Origin: an uncultured bacterium
GTDB taxonomy: Bacteria > Cyanobacteriota > Vampirovibrionia > Gastranaerophilales > Gastranaerophilaceae
Assembly: GCA_900553895.1 (NCBI GenBank)
Contig: USFB01000011.1
Coordinates: 1-44,758, forward strand
Reading direction: 5' to 3'
Length of the DNA: 44,758 nucleotides
Made by a program: the position numbers and the translations under genes
The notes under the pieces: generated by a model
The model's input: only the letters and a program-made list of their open reading frames with translations
Told to the model about the DNA's origin: nothing
Databases searched by the model: none
Shown: positions 7,399 through 15,358 of the stretch, one piece after another
Position numbering within the stretch: position 1 is the stretch's first letter
Layout of the letters: every line of letters starts with the position of its first letter

Positions 7399-9228
7399 TT
7401 AATTCCCTCCACGTTTGTTTCCTGTACTGTATTTCGCCTGTTGAGATTTTGCGGTGTCTGTAATTACAATCTCTTTTTTATTAGGCTTAAACACACTTTC
7501 TGTCAAAGTGTCAACGTAATAATCAGTTAAATGCGCATAATCAAAAATAATTAAACCATTTAAACAATATTTTCTTGCAGCATGAATTTGTTTCATTAAA
7601 TCTGCAGATGAACCGTTCATGAATGTTACAAACAAGCCTGCATATAATTTTGTACTTGCAGATTTGTTTCTTAAAATTTCTTCCATAAGATTAATTGCAG
7701 TCATATCATTACATGTCAAGAATAATGGCGTAAAACCATCAACAAAATTATTCATTGACCATGTTTTCCAGTCTTGCATTTTTGTATTAAGTGCAAGATT
7801 TCTGTTTGGGAAAATTACGGCCGTAATTTGAATTTTGTTAAACCTGCAAAGTACACTTACTCTTCTAACGAAGCTTGTAACTTTATTGCAACGATATGCA
7901 CGCCACTGGAACCATAATGGGTCAGTATATTTCAATTCTATAGGATCTACTCCGTACATTTTAAAGAATTCATCACGAGCATATTTTGTATAACCCCAGT
8001 TAGACATATCGTAATTTGAATAAATCGTATCCAATGATTGCGGATATCTGATATAGTCCAAATTTATTCCATCAGGCTTGTATCTTGTAATGATTTCACA
8101 AAGTAATTCATATAAGAAATTTTGAACTTCCGGATTTGCAGGGTCAATAAAATATCCGTTATGTTCTGATACTGAATAAGCAATCGTGTCTGAATCCGCA
8201 TTTTTCTTTTGATAATTCGCCCATTCCGGTTTTTTAGCCAAAATATAACCCGCATTTGTTTCAGGCGGTTTGTTACCTACATAAAAAGTTTCAAACCAAA
8301 TATGAACTTTTATTCCGCGCTTATGCGCTTCGTTTATCCAAATTCTAAGCGGATCAAAACCGACATAATCTTCATTTTGTCTTATAAAACCATATTTTGT
8401 CATGGTTTGAGAAGGAAAAATTGTTTTGCCGTGATAATAAGTTTCTAAGAAAATATTATCAATTCCTGCATTATATATTTTATCTATGGTTTTAATGATT
8501 TCATCTTCACTAAAATAAGTCGGTCTTATCCACACTCCTTTTAATTCGCCTGAATCGTAAGGAATAACGGTAGACATTGCTAAATCCGCATATTCTATTG
8601 CTTTTGAAGCGTATTTTTGAGAATTTTCTCCGTTTTTAACGGCTTTATCTATCAAATCATTTGCCTTATCCAAACTTTGAGAAGTGCGCTTTTGATTATA
8701 GTTTGAATAATTTTGAGTATAATAAAGCATCATATTCTGAACTTCTTTAATGCGTTCTCTCGCTGAATACAAAAAAGTATCAGAGGTTATATAAGATGTA
8801 ATAATCTTTTTTTCAGGATTAATATAGATTTTTGCGCCAACCATTACATTTTCATTAATCCATTTTTTTGCCTGACCGTGACCACTTATTACAACACCAT
8901 TTGCGGGAATTAAAGAATCTGCACCACTTAATGCCGTAACAGTATCGCCTGTTACGATAGCTTCCGTACCAAATTCATTTGTATTTGTTCTAAAACCAAA
9001 AGATGGGGTATAAACTACAAGTTGGTTTGCGCCTCTAAGCCCAGGGTAACTTGCACCTTTAGTGTTTGTACTCGCTTGCGGATCAATCACATCAATCTTA
9101 TACATTGATTGATTAAAGATAACTTCATTTTGTTGAGGTACGTATTCAGAATAAAGCCCTTGCGCTGAAACCGCTTGGCATATAATTAAAAATAAACTAA
9201 TTATTACTGACCAGACCCTGCTCTTCAT
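7399..9228 (-). CDS. Secreted family 10-like glycoside hydrolase (GHL10/YngK-like)
   Basis: Predicted exported enzyme acting on a polysaccharide or on peptidoglycan-linked sugar; exact substrate unknown. A Sec signal peptide is clear (residues 1-22, MKSR then a hydrophobic stretch ending V-S-A). After a beta-rich N-terminal region (30-150) and a Lys/Asn-rich helical linker (150-220) comes a TIM-barrel domain. It carries the GHL10 features G-V-W-I-R-P-T, H-I-W-F-E-T-F, and D-G-I-N-L-D-Y-I-R-Y-P near residue 390, the last holding the likely catalytic acid. 609 aa. First gene of the operon with the zinc ribbon and PepT-like genes. Confidence 0.85.
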   Translation of the reverse strand: MKSRVWSVIISLFLIICQAVSAQGLYSEYVPQQNEVIFNQSMYKIDVIDPQASTNTKGASYPGLRGANQLVVYTPSFGFRTNTNEFGTEAIVTGDTVTALSGADSLIPANGVVISGHGQAKKWINENVMVGAKIYINPEKKIITSYITSDTFLYSARERIKEVQNMMLYYTQNYSNYNQKRTSQSLDKANDLIDKAVKNGENSQKYASKAIEYADLAMSTVIPYDSGELKGVWIRPTYFSEDEIIKTIDKIYNAGIDNIFLETYYHGKTIFPSQTMTKYGFIRQNEDYVGFDPLRIWINEAHKRGIKVHIWFETFYVGNKPPETNAGYILAKKPEWANYQKKNADSDTIAYSVSEHNGYFIDPANPEVQNFLYELLCEIITRYKPDGINLDYIRYPQSLDTIYSNYDMSNWGYTKYARDEFFKMYGVDPIELKYTDPLWFQWRAYRCNKVTSFVRRVSVLCRFNKIQITAVIFPNRNLALNTKMQDWKTWSMNNFVDGFTPLFLTCNDMTAINLMEEILRNKSASTKLYAGLFVTFMNGSSADLMKQIHAARKYCLNGLIIFDYAHLTDYYVDTLTESVFKPNKKEIVITDTAKSQQAKYSTGNKRGGN

Positions 9229-9255
9229 TCCCCAATGTCCTTATATATAACAAAT

Positions 9256-9284
9256 ATTATAGAACTAGAATGAAATAAATACAA
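9256..9284 (-). promoter_or_regulatory. Sigma-70-type promoter of the glycoside hydrolase operon
   Basis: TTGTAT, 17-base spacer, TATAAT on the minus strand, about 28 bases before the ATG, with an AAGGA site in between. Confidence 0.65.
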
Positions 9285-9424
9285 TAAAAAAAATATATAT
9301 TGCACTCTTTTTATTTTTTTATGTTAAAATATTGTTACATTATGTGTGAAAACTAGCAAATTTATTTTTTAGTGTTTTTATAATAATTGTAAAAATTTTT
9401 TAATTAAATTTAGAAAGGAAAATC

Positions 9425-9670
9425 ATGAACATCACAAAAATTTCAGTACCAAATTTTGGTGCAGTAGCAACTAAAAACGCAGTAAAAGGCTTTGACAAAA
9501 TTAGCCACGATTACAAATCATATTCAGAACTAATTCCAACAAATTTGATACAACAAAAAAATGACACAAAATATGTTGATGAATTTGTTAGAACAAAAAA
9601 TTTAATTCTTCCAGAAACGAAACCGGAAGCAAGAAAAATTGAATTTATTAACGAAGGAACTATTATTTAG
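9425..9670 (+). CDS. Small protein with N-terminal VPNFG motif (81 aa)
   Basis: Not recognised. An 81-residue soluble, charged protein. Its start, MNITKISVPNFGAVATK, carries the short Pro-x-Phe motif that recurs in other small genes here (12570, 13069, 17416). A clear GAAAGGAAAATC site precedes the ATG, and a strong terminator follows 5 bases after the stop, so it is monocistronic. A possible extended -10 (TGTTAAAAT, about 9322-9330) lies about 95 bases upstream. Function unknown. Confidence 0.7.
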   Translation: MNITKISVPNFGAVATKNAVKGFDKISHDYKSYSELIPTNLIQQKNDTKYVDEFVRTKNLILPETKPEARKIEFINEGTII

Positions 9671-9674
9671 TTAT

Positions 9675-9709
9675 AAAAGAGGAGGTTTAAATTAAACCTC
9701 CTCTTTTTT
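9675..9709 (+). terminator. Rho-independent terminator of the 81-aa gene
   Basis: Perfect stem AAGAGGAGGTTTAA / TTAAACCTCCTCTT followed by a T-run. The T-run overlaps the -35 box of the glyA promoter. Confidence 0.92.
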
Positions 9710-9736
9710 GCATTTATTTCTGATTTTAATTATAAT
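9708..9736 (+). promoter_or_regulatory. Sigma-70-type promoter of glyA
   Basis: TTGCAT, 17-base spacer, TATAAT; transcription start predicted near 9743, about 35 bases before the glyA ATG. Confidence 0.7.
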
Positions 9737-9777
9737 AATAAAAAAGTTAAGTTAGGGGATTTAATTAGGAGGAGTTT

Positions 9778-11013
9778 ATGATTTTAGATAAAGTTAAAGA
9801 AACTGATGCTGAATTGGCACAATTTATTGAAGAAGAACTTCATAGACAAGAAAACACAATAGAGCTTATTGCGAGTGAAAACTTCACCTCTCCGGCAGTT
9901 ATGCAAGCTTGTGGAAGTGTTTTGACCAACAAATACGCAGAAGGAAAACCTCATAAACGTTATTATAACGGCTGCGAAATAGTAGATAAAGTTGAAGAAT
10001 TAGCTCAAAAAAGAGCGTGCGAATTATTCAAGATGGATCATGCGAATGTTCAACCACATTCCGGCGCGCAAGCAAACATGGCTGTATTTTTTGCACTACT
10101 TAAACATGGCGATACAATTTTGGGCATGGATTTATCAAACGGCGGACACTTGAGTCATGGCTGTCCAGTAAATTTTTCAGGAACATATTTTGATGCGAAA
10201 AGCTATGGAGTAGACAGTGAAGGCAATATTGACTATGAAGATGTAAGAAAAAAAGCTCATGAATACAAACCTAAGTTAATTATTTGCGGTGCAAGTAACT
10301 ATTCTAAAGTTATTGATTTCAAAAGATTTAGAGAAATCGCAGACGAAGTGGGCGCAATATTAATGGCAGATATTGCACATATTGCAGGACTTATAGCCGG
10401 CGGCGTTCACCCATCTCCTGCAGGTTATGCTCAAATCGTTACAACTACAACACACAAAACTTTAAGAGGCCCAAGAGGTGGCATTATTATGTGTGACGAA
10501 GAATTTGCAGCCGCTATTGATAAAGCAGTTTTCCCTGGAATTCAAGGCGGGCCATTAGAACATATTATCGCAGGCAAAGCAGTTGCTCTTAAAGAAGCTA
10601 TGTCACCTGAATTTAAGGAATACGCAAAACAAATTGTTAAAAATGCTAAAGCAATGGCTGAAGGTCTTATTGAAAACGGTATGGAAATCGTAGGTGGCAT
10701 GACTGAAAACCACTTAATGACATTAGATTTAAGAAATACCGGTAAAACAGGAAAAGACATGGCAAATATTTTGGAAAGAGTCGGCATAACAGCTAACAAA
10801 AATACAGTTCCAAACGACCCGCAAAGTCCGTTTGTTACAAGCGGTATTAGATTAGGTGCTGCTGCTATGACAACTCGCGGATTTAAAGAAGATGACATGA
10901 AGGAAGTTGCAAGAATTATTGCAGAAGCAATAAAGAATTCAGACAATGAAAAAATCTTAAACGAACTAAGATTAGATTCTGCAAAACTTTGCAGAAAATA
11001 TCCTTTGTATTAA
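9778..11013 (+). CDS. glyA: Serine hydroxymethyltransferase
   Basis: PLP enzyme interconverting serine and glycine with tetrahydrofolate, the main source of one-carbon units; cytoplasmic homodimer or tetramer. Seen: E-N-F-T-S early segment, H-S-G-A-Q-A-N segment, and the PLP Lys K227 in V-T-T-T-T-H-K-T-L-R-G-P-R-G-G. 411 aa is normal. TAGGAGGAG precedes the ATG. Monocistronic between its own promoter and terminator, convergent with tuf. Confidence 0.98.
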   Translation: MILDKVKETDAELAQFIEEELHRQENTIELIASENFTSPAVMQACGSVLTNKYAEGKPHKRYYNGCEIVDKVEELAQKRACELFKMDHANVQPHSGAQANMAVFFALLKHGDTILGMDLSNGGHLSHGCPVNFSGTYFDAKSYGVDSEGNIDYEDVRKKAHEYKPKLIICGASNYSKVIDFKRFREIADEVGAILMADIAHIAGLIAGGVHPSPAGYAQIVTTTTHKTLRGPRGGIIMCDEEFAAAIDKAVFPGIQGGPLEHIIAGKAVALKEAMSPEFKEYAKQIVKNAKAMAEGLIENGMEIVGGMTENHLMTLDLRNTGKTGKDMANILERVGITANKNTVPNDPQSPFVTSGIRLGAAAMTTRGFKEDDMKEVARIIAEAIKNSDNEKILNELRLDSAKLCRKYPLY

Positions 11014-11040
11014 TCAGATTTTTAATTTTACATAATAATA

Positions 11041-11076
11041 AAAACGACTCTAAAAAGTGTTTTTAGAGTCGTTTTT
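11041..11076 (+). terminator. Rho-independent terminator of glyA
   Basis: Stem AAAACGACTCTAAAAA / TTTTTAGAGTCGTTTT with a 3-base loop and T-run. Confidence 0.92.
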
Positions 11077-11110
11077 ATTAAACATTAACTTCGCTCAATT
11101 TAATCAAACA

Positions 11111-11150
11111 AAAAAATAACCTGACTTCAAAAGAAATCAGGTTATTTTTT
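11111..11150 (-). terminator. Rho-independent terminator of tuf
   Basis: Stem AAAAAATAACCTGA / TCAGGTTATTTTTT, 23 bases past the tuf stop on the minus strand. Confidence 0.9.
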
Positions 11151-11172
11151 ATATTATAGATAATTAAATTAA

Positions 11173-12381
11173 TTATTCAATAATTTTATCTACAACACCG
11201 GCACCAACTGTTCTACCACCTTCACGGATAGCGAATCTCATACCTTCTTCGATAGCTACTGGAGCGATAAGTTCAACTTCCATAACTACGTTATCACCAG
11301 GCATTACCATTTCGCCTTCGAATTTGATTGAACCAGTAACGTCAGTTGTTCTGATGTAGAATTGTGGTCTGTAACCAGGGAAGAATGGAGTGTGACGTCC
11401 GCCTTCATCCTTAGTTAGAACGTAAACGTTAGCTGTGAATTTAGTGTGTGGGTGAATTGAACCAGGTTTTGCAAGAACTTGACCACGTTGGATTTCAGTC
11501 TTATCAATACCTCTTAACAAAGCACCGATGTTGTCACCAGCTTGACCTTGATCAAGTTGTTTTCTGAACATTTCAACACCAGTTACAGTTGTTTTCTTAG
11601 TTTCGCCTAAACCAACTAATTCAACTTCATCACCAACTTTAACGATACCACGTTCTACTCTACCTGTAGCAACTGTACCACGACCAGTGATTGAGAATAC
11701 GTCTTCAACTGGCATCAAGAATGGTTTGTCCAAATCACGTTCAGGAGTTGGGAAGTAGCTATCAACTGCATCCATCAATTCCCAAATTTTGTCAACCCAT
11801 TTATCTTCACCACGTTGAATGTTTGGATTAGCTTGAACTGCTTCTAAAGCTTTCAATGCAGAACCGTGGATGAATGGAATATTGTCACCATCGAATTCGT
11901 ATGAAGAAAGAAGTTCTCTAACTTCCATTTCAACTAATTCTAATAATTCTGGATCGTCAACCATATCGCATTTGTTTAAGAATACAACTAGGTTAGGAAC
12001 ACCAACTTGTCTTGCTAACAAGATGTGTTCACGAGTTTGAGGCATAGCACCGTCAGTAGCAGCAACTACAAGAATTGCACCGTCCATTTGAGCAGCACCA
12101 GTGATCATGTTTTTAACATAGTCAGCGTGGCCTGGGCAGTCAACGTGTGCGTAGTGTCTAGCATCAGTTTCATATTCTACGTGAGCAGTAGAGATGGTTA
12201 TACCTCTTGCTTTTTCTTCTGGAGCAGCATCGATTTCATCGAATTTTCTAGCTTGTGCTTTACCAGCTGCAGCCATAACACCTGTAATAGCTGCTGTCAA
12301 TGTTGTTTTACCGTGGTCAACGTGGCCGATTGTACCAATGTTAACGTGCGGTTTTGTACGTTCATACTTTTCACGTGCCAT
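11173..12381 (-). CDS. tuf: Elongation factor Tu
   Basis: GTPase delivering aminoacyl-tRNA to the ribosome. G1 motif G-H-V-D-H-G-K-T at residues 19-26, the effector region with R-G-I-T-I-S, D-C-P-G-H, N-K-C-D, and the S-A-L-type G5 follow; domains 2 and 3 are complete. 402 aa, within the normal range. It stands alone, with its own promoter (12445-12472) and terminator, rather than next to rpsL-rpsG-fusA in a str operon. Codon use looks optimised relative to neighbours, as expected for a highly expressed gene. Confidence 0.99.
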   Translation of the reverse strand: MAREKYERTKPHVNIGTIGHVDHGKTTLTAAITGVMAAAGKAQARKFDEIDAAPEEKARGITISTAHVEYETDARHYAHVDCPGHADYVKNMITGAAQMDGAILVVAATDGAMPQTREHILLARQVGVPNLVVFLNKCDMVDDPELLELVEMEVRELLSSYEFDGDNIPFIHGSALKALEAVQANPNIQRGEDKWVDKIWELMDAVDSYFPTPERDLDKPFLMPVEDVFSITGRGTVATGRVERGIVKVGDEVELVGLGETKKTTVTGVEMFRKQLDQGQAGDNIGALLRGIDKTEIQRGQVLAKPGSIHPHTKFTANVYVLTKDEGGRHTPFFPGYRPQFYIRTTDVTGSIKFEGEMVMPGDNVVMEVELIAPVAIEEGMRFAIREGGRTVGAGVVDKIIE

Positions 12382-12444
12382 GAGATTAATCTCCTTCTTT
12401 GATTAAATATACTACGTTAACTTACTATACTAAGTTATATTATA

Positions 12445-12472
12445 ATTCTAGTCTATAAATAATTTATGTCAA
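12445..12472 (-). promoter_or_regulatory. Sigma-70-type promoter of tuf
   Basis: Consensus TTGACA, 16-base spacer, TAGAAT on the minus strand; predicted 5' leader of about 55 bases ending in an AAGGAG ribosome site. Confidence 0.75.
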
Positions 12473-12511
12473 TCGTTATGCATGATTATAAGCAATCTCA
12501 AATTTTCAGTA

Positions 12512-12540
12512 TTGCATTAGATATCATTTTGCTTTAATAT
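12512..12540 (+). promoter_or_regulatory. Possible promoter of the glycine-zipper protein gene
   Basis: TTGCAT, 17-base spacer, TAATAT, about 22 bases upstream of the gene's ribosome site. Weak match to consensus. Confidence 0.35.
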
Positions 12541-12569
12541 ATTCTAAATAAAAATTAGGAGGTGTATAT

Positions 12570-12884
12570 ATGCGTATTTCAGCTATTCAAGGTCAAGTTA
12601 ATTATCAAACAAAAGGTTTATCAAACAAGAACTCTCGTAGAGTTATTCATGAAGTTCCGCAAGAGCCTAAAAATGTACCTTCATTTAAAGGTGCTAATGG
12701 AGGATTAATTGGATTAGGAGGAGGAATGACTCTGGTCCTATTAGGTATTGGAGCAAGCATAGTGACGGGAGGTGCAGCGTTACCTGCATTATTAGGTGGT
12801 GCAGCCGTTTTAGGAGGTGGAGCTGCAGGAGCGAAAATCGGCAGTGATATTGAAGATAAACTAACCGGCAAAAAAGAAGATTAG
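12570..12884 (+). CDS. Small glycine-zipper membrane protein with VPSFKG motif
   Basis: Not recognised by name. 104 residues: a polar N-terminus (1-35), the motif N-V-P-S-F-K-G at about 35-41, then a very Gly/Ala-rich hydrophobic segment (about 44-95). The Gly-rich segment is typical of glycine-zipper transmembrane hairpins, and a short charged tail (EDKLTGKKED) follows. TAGGAGGTG precedes the ATG. It could insert in a membrane without a classical signal peptide. The adjacent 13069 gene also combines the Pro-x-Phe motif with a hydrophobic glycine-rich helix, so the pair may be related in role. Confidence 0.7.
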   Translation: MRISAIQGQVNYQTKGLSNKNSRRVIHEVPQEPKNVPSFKGANGGLIGLGGGMTLVLLGIGASIVTGGAALPALLGGAAVLGGGAAGAKIGSDIEDKLTGKKED

Positions 12885-12935
12885 TCTATTGGAGAAACCC
12901 TCATTTGGCAACAATTTACTAAATTATAAGTACAA

Positions 12936-12971
12936 AATAGCGGAATTTTCGTTTAAGAAAATTCCGCTATT
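12936..12971 (+). terminator. Hairpin, possible terminator (copy 1 of a duplicated hairpin)
   Basis: Stem AATAGCGGAATTTTC / GAAAATTCCGCTATT, 52 bases after the 12570 gene. The trailing T-run is short, so termination is less certain. Nearly the same stem recurs at 13733. Confidence 0.6.
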
Positions 12972-13068
12972 CAAATAGAATTATATTGTAAAAAAAAAAT
13001 TACAATTAATGTACCTAATAGCAAATTTTTTCTTTACTTGTTTTCTATTAATAAAAGGAGATAATTAT

Positions 13069-13602
13069 ATGCAAGTCAACCAAATTTCGAAAACAAATAT
13101 CTGTTCTTCCACAAATCATTCAATGCCTCATAAAAAGAACTATTCTCAACCAACATTTACTGCAAAAACTATCCCTACAACCACTAAAAAAGGCTTGATG
13201 GGTAGAATCGGTTTAGGTCTTATTTCATTAGGCGCACTTTTGCTAAAACGCCCTAAAGAAAGTCTGCTAGTTGAACCATCAGAATTGGAAAAGGAATTAA
13301 AAAAAACTCAAGAAAAATTAGCTGATACAAAATTTAAACTAGAAAATACAAAGAACAAATTATGGAAAGCTCAACAAGAGCTAGATACTTGGGAAAAGCT
13401 CGCAGACAACCCAATGGAGATTGCAAAAGAGCTTACTAAACAAAAGGAAGGAAATAAAAAGCGCCCAGATTCAGGACGTTATAGACCTGATCCGGGTTGG
13501 GCGGTACCAGAATCACCGATTTCATATAAAGAAGCTTATGAGCTCCATAACGCTACTGCTTCTGGACGTAATAAACCTGATAAAAGTAGCTTTGGTCCCT
13601 AG
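13069..13602 (+). CDS. Membrane-anchored coiled-coil protein with QPTF motif
   Basis: Not recognised by name. 177 residues: a polar N-terminus ending in S-Q-P-T-F-T-A-K (about 27-34); a hydrophobic Gly/Leu segment (about 46-62); and a strong coiled coil of repeating Lys/Glu/Leu heptads (about 70-115). The Pro/Arg-rich C-terminus contains two P-D-x-G/R-type repeats. The ATG at 13069 has AAGGAG 8 bases upstream; earlier in-frame codons lack a site. Likely a small membrane-tethered scaffold; role unknown. It shares the short Pro-x-Phe motif with neighbouring small genes. Confidence 0.7.
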   Translation: MQVNQISKTNICSSTNHSMPHKKNYSQPTFTAKTIPTTTKKGLMGRIGLGLISLGALLLKRPKESLLVEPSELEKELKKTQEKLADTKFKLENTKNKLWKAQQELDTWEKLADNPMEIAKELTKQKEGNKKRPDSGRYRPDPGWAVPESPISYKEAYELHNATASGRNKPDKSSFGP

Positions 13603-13696
13603 TGTATAAGATTTTAATGAAAGCTAACACTTAAAACTCGATAAAATCACCAGAACAAATATTGAAAAAATTTTTGTCAGATAAGAATAAGTTTTT

Positions 13697-13717
13697 GTCA
13701 AGCAATGCTTGACCTAC
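13697..13717 (-). repeat. GTAG-headed palindrome (REP-like element 1)
   Basis: Read on the minus strand: GTAG, then GTCAAGC, 3 bases, GCTTGAC. Same architecture as the elements at 20794, 26940, 31149 and 34995. Confidence 0.65.
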
Positions 13718-13732
13718 AATTACCAAAAAAGA

Positions 13733-13770
13733 AACGGCGGAATTTTCGTTAACGAAAATTCCGCCGTTTT
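13733..13770. terminator. Perfect palindromic hairpin, bidirectional terminator (copy 2)
   Basis: Left arm AACGGCGGAATTTTCGTT is followed immediately by its exact complement and then TTTT. It lies between the convergent 13069 and 13792 genes and could serve both. It shares the CGGAATTTTCGTT core with the hairpin at 12936. Confidence 0.75.
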
Positions 13771-13791
13771 AAAATTATAAAAAATATTTAA

Positions 13792-13980
13792 CTATTTCAC
13801 ATCACCTTTAATTACAATCAAGTTTTTTACAATTTTCATTGCACATGTCGGAAGAACAACCTCGCTTAAACCATCTGCTATACTAATAATGCTTCCTGCT
13901 TTTAGAGTTACGTCTTCACCTTTGTACTGAAAAGTGTAGTCATCTTTTCTGTCTGATCTGATTGTGATTTGATTGTTCAT
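13792..13980 (-). CDS. Small hypothetical protein (62 aa)
   Basis: Not recognised. A 62-residue protein of short alternating strands, beginning MNNQITIRSDRKDDYTF, with a C-terminal I-V-K-N-L-I-V-I-K-G. It looks like a compact all-beta domain. An AAGGATT site precedes the ATG. It lies downstream of rpsR with a weak hairpin between, so it may be partly expressed from the rpsF operon. Confidence 0.6.
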   Translation of the reverse strand: MNNQITIRSDRKDDYTFQYKGEDVTLKAGSIISIADGLSEVVLPTCAMKIVKNLIVIKGDVK

Positions 13981-14010
13981 AGTCTAATCCTTCTTACTAT
14001 TGTGTTAAAC

Positions 14011-14041
14011 AAGGAATGGCAAAATAAATCCACCATTCCTT
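14011..14041 (-). terminator. Weak hairpin after rpsR
   Basis: Stem AAGGAATGG / CCATTCCTT with a 13-base loop, just past the rpsR stop on the minus strand. Poor T-run (GTTTAAC), so possibly an attenuator or RNA 3'-end stabiliser. Confidence 0.45.
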
Positions 14042-14069
14042 TAAAAATAATTATACTGACTTTTTCAGA

Positions 14070-14327
14070 TTAGTCAAATACATAACTAATGATTGCAGCT
14101 TCTCTAGCTCTTTTGATAGCAGTTGTAATCATTCTTTGGTGTTTAGCACAGTTACCTGTTACTCTACGAGGAATAATTTTTCCTGCTTCTGTTAAGTATC
14201 TTTTTAGTTTTGCTGCATCTTTGTAATCAATAGATTCTACGTGATCTGCGCAGAATGAGCAGGTCTTACGTTTTTTTCTATCTTGTGCATCTTGTTTTGC
14301 CATTGTTGTTATTGCCTTTCTAGCCAT
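14070..14327 (-). CDS. rpsR: 30S ribosomal protein S18
   Basis: Small-subunit platform protein that pairs with S6. Core motifs seen: D-Y-K-D-A-A-K-L-K-R-Y-L, then G-K-I-I-P-R-R-V-T-G-N-C-A-K-H-Q-R, and the closing A-I-K-R-A-R-E-A-A. 85 aa is normal. A C-S-F-C pair near residues 23-26 plus the later Cys suggests the zinc-binding form of S18. It is separated from ssb by 160 bases with no gene: only repeated TTGTCTTTAA words (around 14330-14350) and a short imperfect hairpin near 14355-14378. Confidence 0.96.
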   Translation of the reverse strand: MARKAITTMAKQDAQDRKKRKTCSFCADHVESIDYKDAAKLKRYLTEAGKIIPRRVTGNCAKHQRMITTAIKRAREAAIISYVFD

Positions 14328-14487
14328 TTATTGTCTTTAATATTGTCTTTAAGTTGAACGACGTTAAGTCGTCAAGTTCGTTTTAAAATTCTTTATTTAG
14401 TAGTCCTACGATTGAGGCGGAGTTTGTAGCTATAAAATAGTTTAGTAGTTAAACTAGGAACCGACCCTATGCCTACGTGCGTAGCAC

Positions 14488-14886
14488 CTAGAATGGAATT
14501 TCGTCTTCTCCTATTAATTCATCAGAGAATTCTTCTTGAGAAAATTTCACGATATCTTCACTATTGCTTGAATTTGAAGATGCAGGTGCTGAACCACCCA
14601 TCATCTCAATTGTGTTTGCATCAATTTCGTAAATTCTTCTTTCAGCACCGCTTTCGTTTTTAACAGTAGTGATTTGAAGTCTGCCTTCAACTAAAACTCT
14701 GTCGTCTTTTGAAATACCTGAGACAACTTCGTCTAAAGCGGCACGACCGACTACAACTCTGATTAGCATTTCTTCTCTATCACCAATGTTTAAAACAAAA
14801 GATGATACCGGAACGTTATTTTGTGTGAAACGTTTTTCCGGCGCGCGAAATACTGTACCTGTTACAACTGCTTTTGCAAATGCCAT
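14488..14886 (-). CDS. ssb: Single-stranded DNA-binding protein
   Basis: OB-fold protein that coats single-stranded DNA during replication and repair and recruits partners through its tail. Seen: the N-terminal OB strands (V-V-T-G-T-V-F, F-V-L-N-I), a Ser/Asn-rich linker (about 100-118), and the acidic C-terminal tip D-E-I-P-F that is the protein-interaction motif. 132 aa, rather short but within range. Located 13 bases after rpsF, the standard rpsF-ssb-rpsR arrangement. Confidence 0.95.
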   Translation of the reverse strand: MAFAKAVVTGTVFRAPEKRFTQNNVPVSSFVLNIGDREEMLIRVVVGRAALDEVVSGISKDDRVLVEGRLQITTVKNESGAERRIYEIDANTIEMMGGSAPASSNSSNSEDIVKFSQEEFSDELIGEDEIPF

Positions 14887-14899
14887 GTTTTATTACCTC

Positions 14900-15202
14900 T
14901 TAAACTGTTTGAGCCTTTTTAGCTACTTCCATAAACATAAATCTTAAAACGTTATCGTTTAATTTCAAGTTTTTCTTGAATTCAACAATAGATTCTGCAG
15001 GAAGTGAAACGATCATAGTTGTAAAGAAACCATCTCTATAACCTTGAACGTCGAATGCTAATTTTTTACGACCCATTTTGTCAACAGAAGCAACAGAACC
15101 TTTGTAAGATTTAATTTCTTCAGAAATTTTATCTACAACTTTATCTAATTCTTCTGAATCAAGACTTGGTTTTAAAACCGCTAGTAATTCATAATTTTTC
15201 AT
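14900..15202 (-). CDS. rpsF: 30S ribosomal protein S6
   Basis: Partner of S18 on the small-subunit platform. M-K-N-Y-E-L-L-A-V-L-K-P, then K-M-G-R-K-K-L-A-F and N-D-N-V-L-R-F are typical S6 segments; 100 aa. AAGGAG site upstream. The leader contains the perfect palindrome CATGCTAGCATG (15226-15237) just before the ribosome site, which could take part in autoregulation of the operon. Confidence 0.96.
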   Translation of the reverse strand: MKNYELLAVLKPSLDSEELDKVVDKISEEIKSYKGSVASVDKMGRKKLAFDVQGYRDGFFTTMIVSLPAESIVEFKKNLKLNDNVLRFMFMEVAKKAQTV

Positions 15203-15316
15203 AATAATATTTCTCCTTATAGAACCATGCTAGCATGAACAGCGATAATGTAAAGAGGCGAAATTTATATTAATTCACTTAATCCACGTTATTGGTTTAA
15301 AAATTTTCCATATCAT

Positions 15317-15345
15317 TGGACAAAATAAAAGAAATTTTTTATGCT
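15317..15345 (+). promoter_or_regulatory. Promoter of the TolC-like gene, near-leaderless
   Basis: TGGACA, 17-base spacer, TATGCT; a second extended -10 (TGCTAGAAT, 15342-15350) overlaps it. The transcription start is predicted at 15352-15357, only 2-7 bases from the ATG, and no Shine-Dalgarno sequence is present. Confidence 0.6.
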
Positions 15346-15358
15346 AGAATATTTTCAT

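Noticed and set aside
10542..10946. 134-codon frame antisense to glyA
   Set aside because: Lies wholly within glyA; no ribosome site or family similarity.
12025..12402. Open frames of 70-125 codons on the plus strand antisense to tuf
   Set aside because: Fully inside the conserved tuf gene, no ribosome site, Cys/Ser-rich low-complexity translation typical of an antisense shadow.
14328..14487. The 160-base ssb-rpsR gap as an S6:S18-binding regulatory RNA
   Set aside because: Only a small imperfect hairpin and a repeated TTGTCTTTAA word are visible; no convincing CCG-bulge structure, so not called.
15341..15358. Upstream in-frame ATG as the start of the TolC-like protein
   Set aside because: It overlaps the predicted -10 box and would place six residues before a clean signal peptide.
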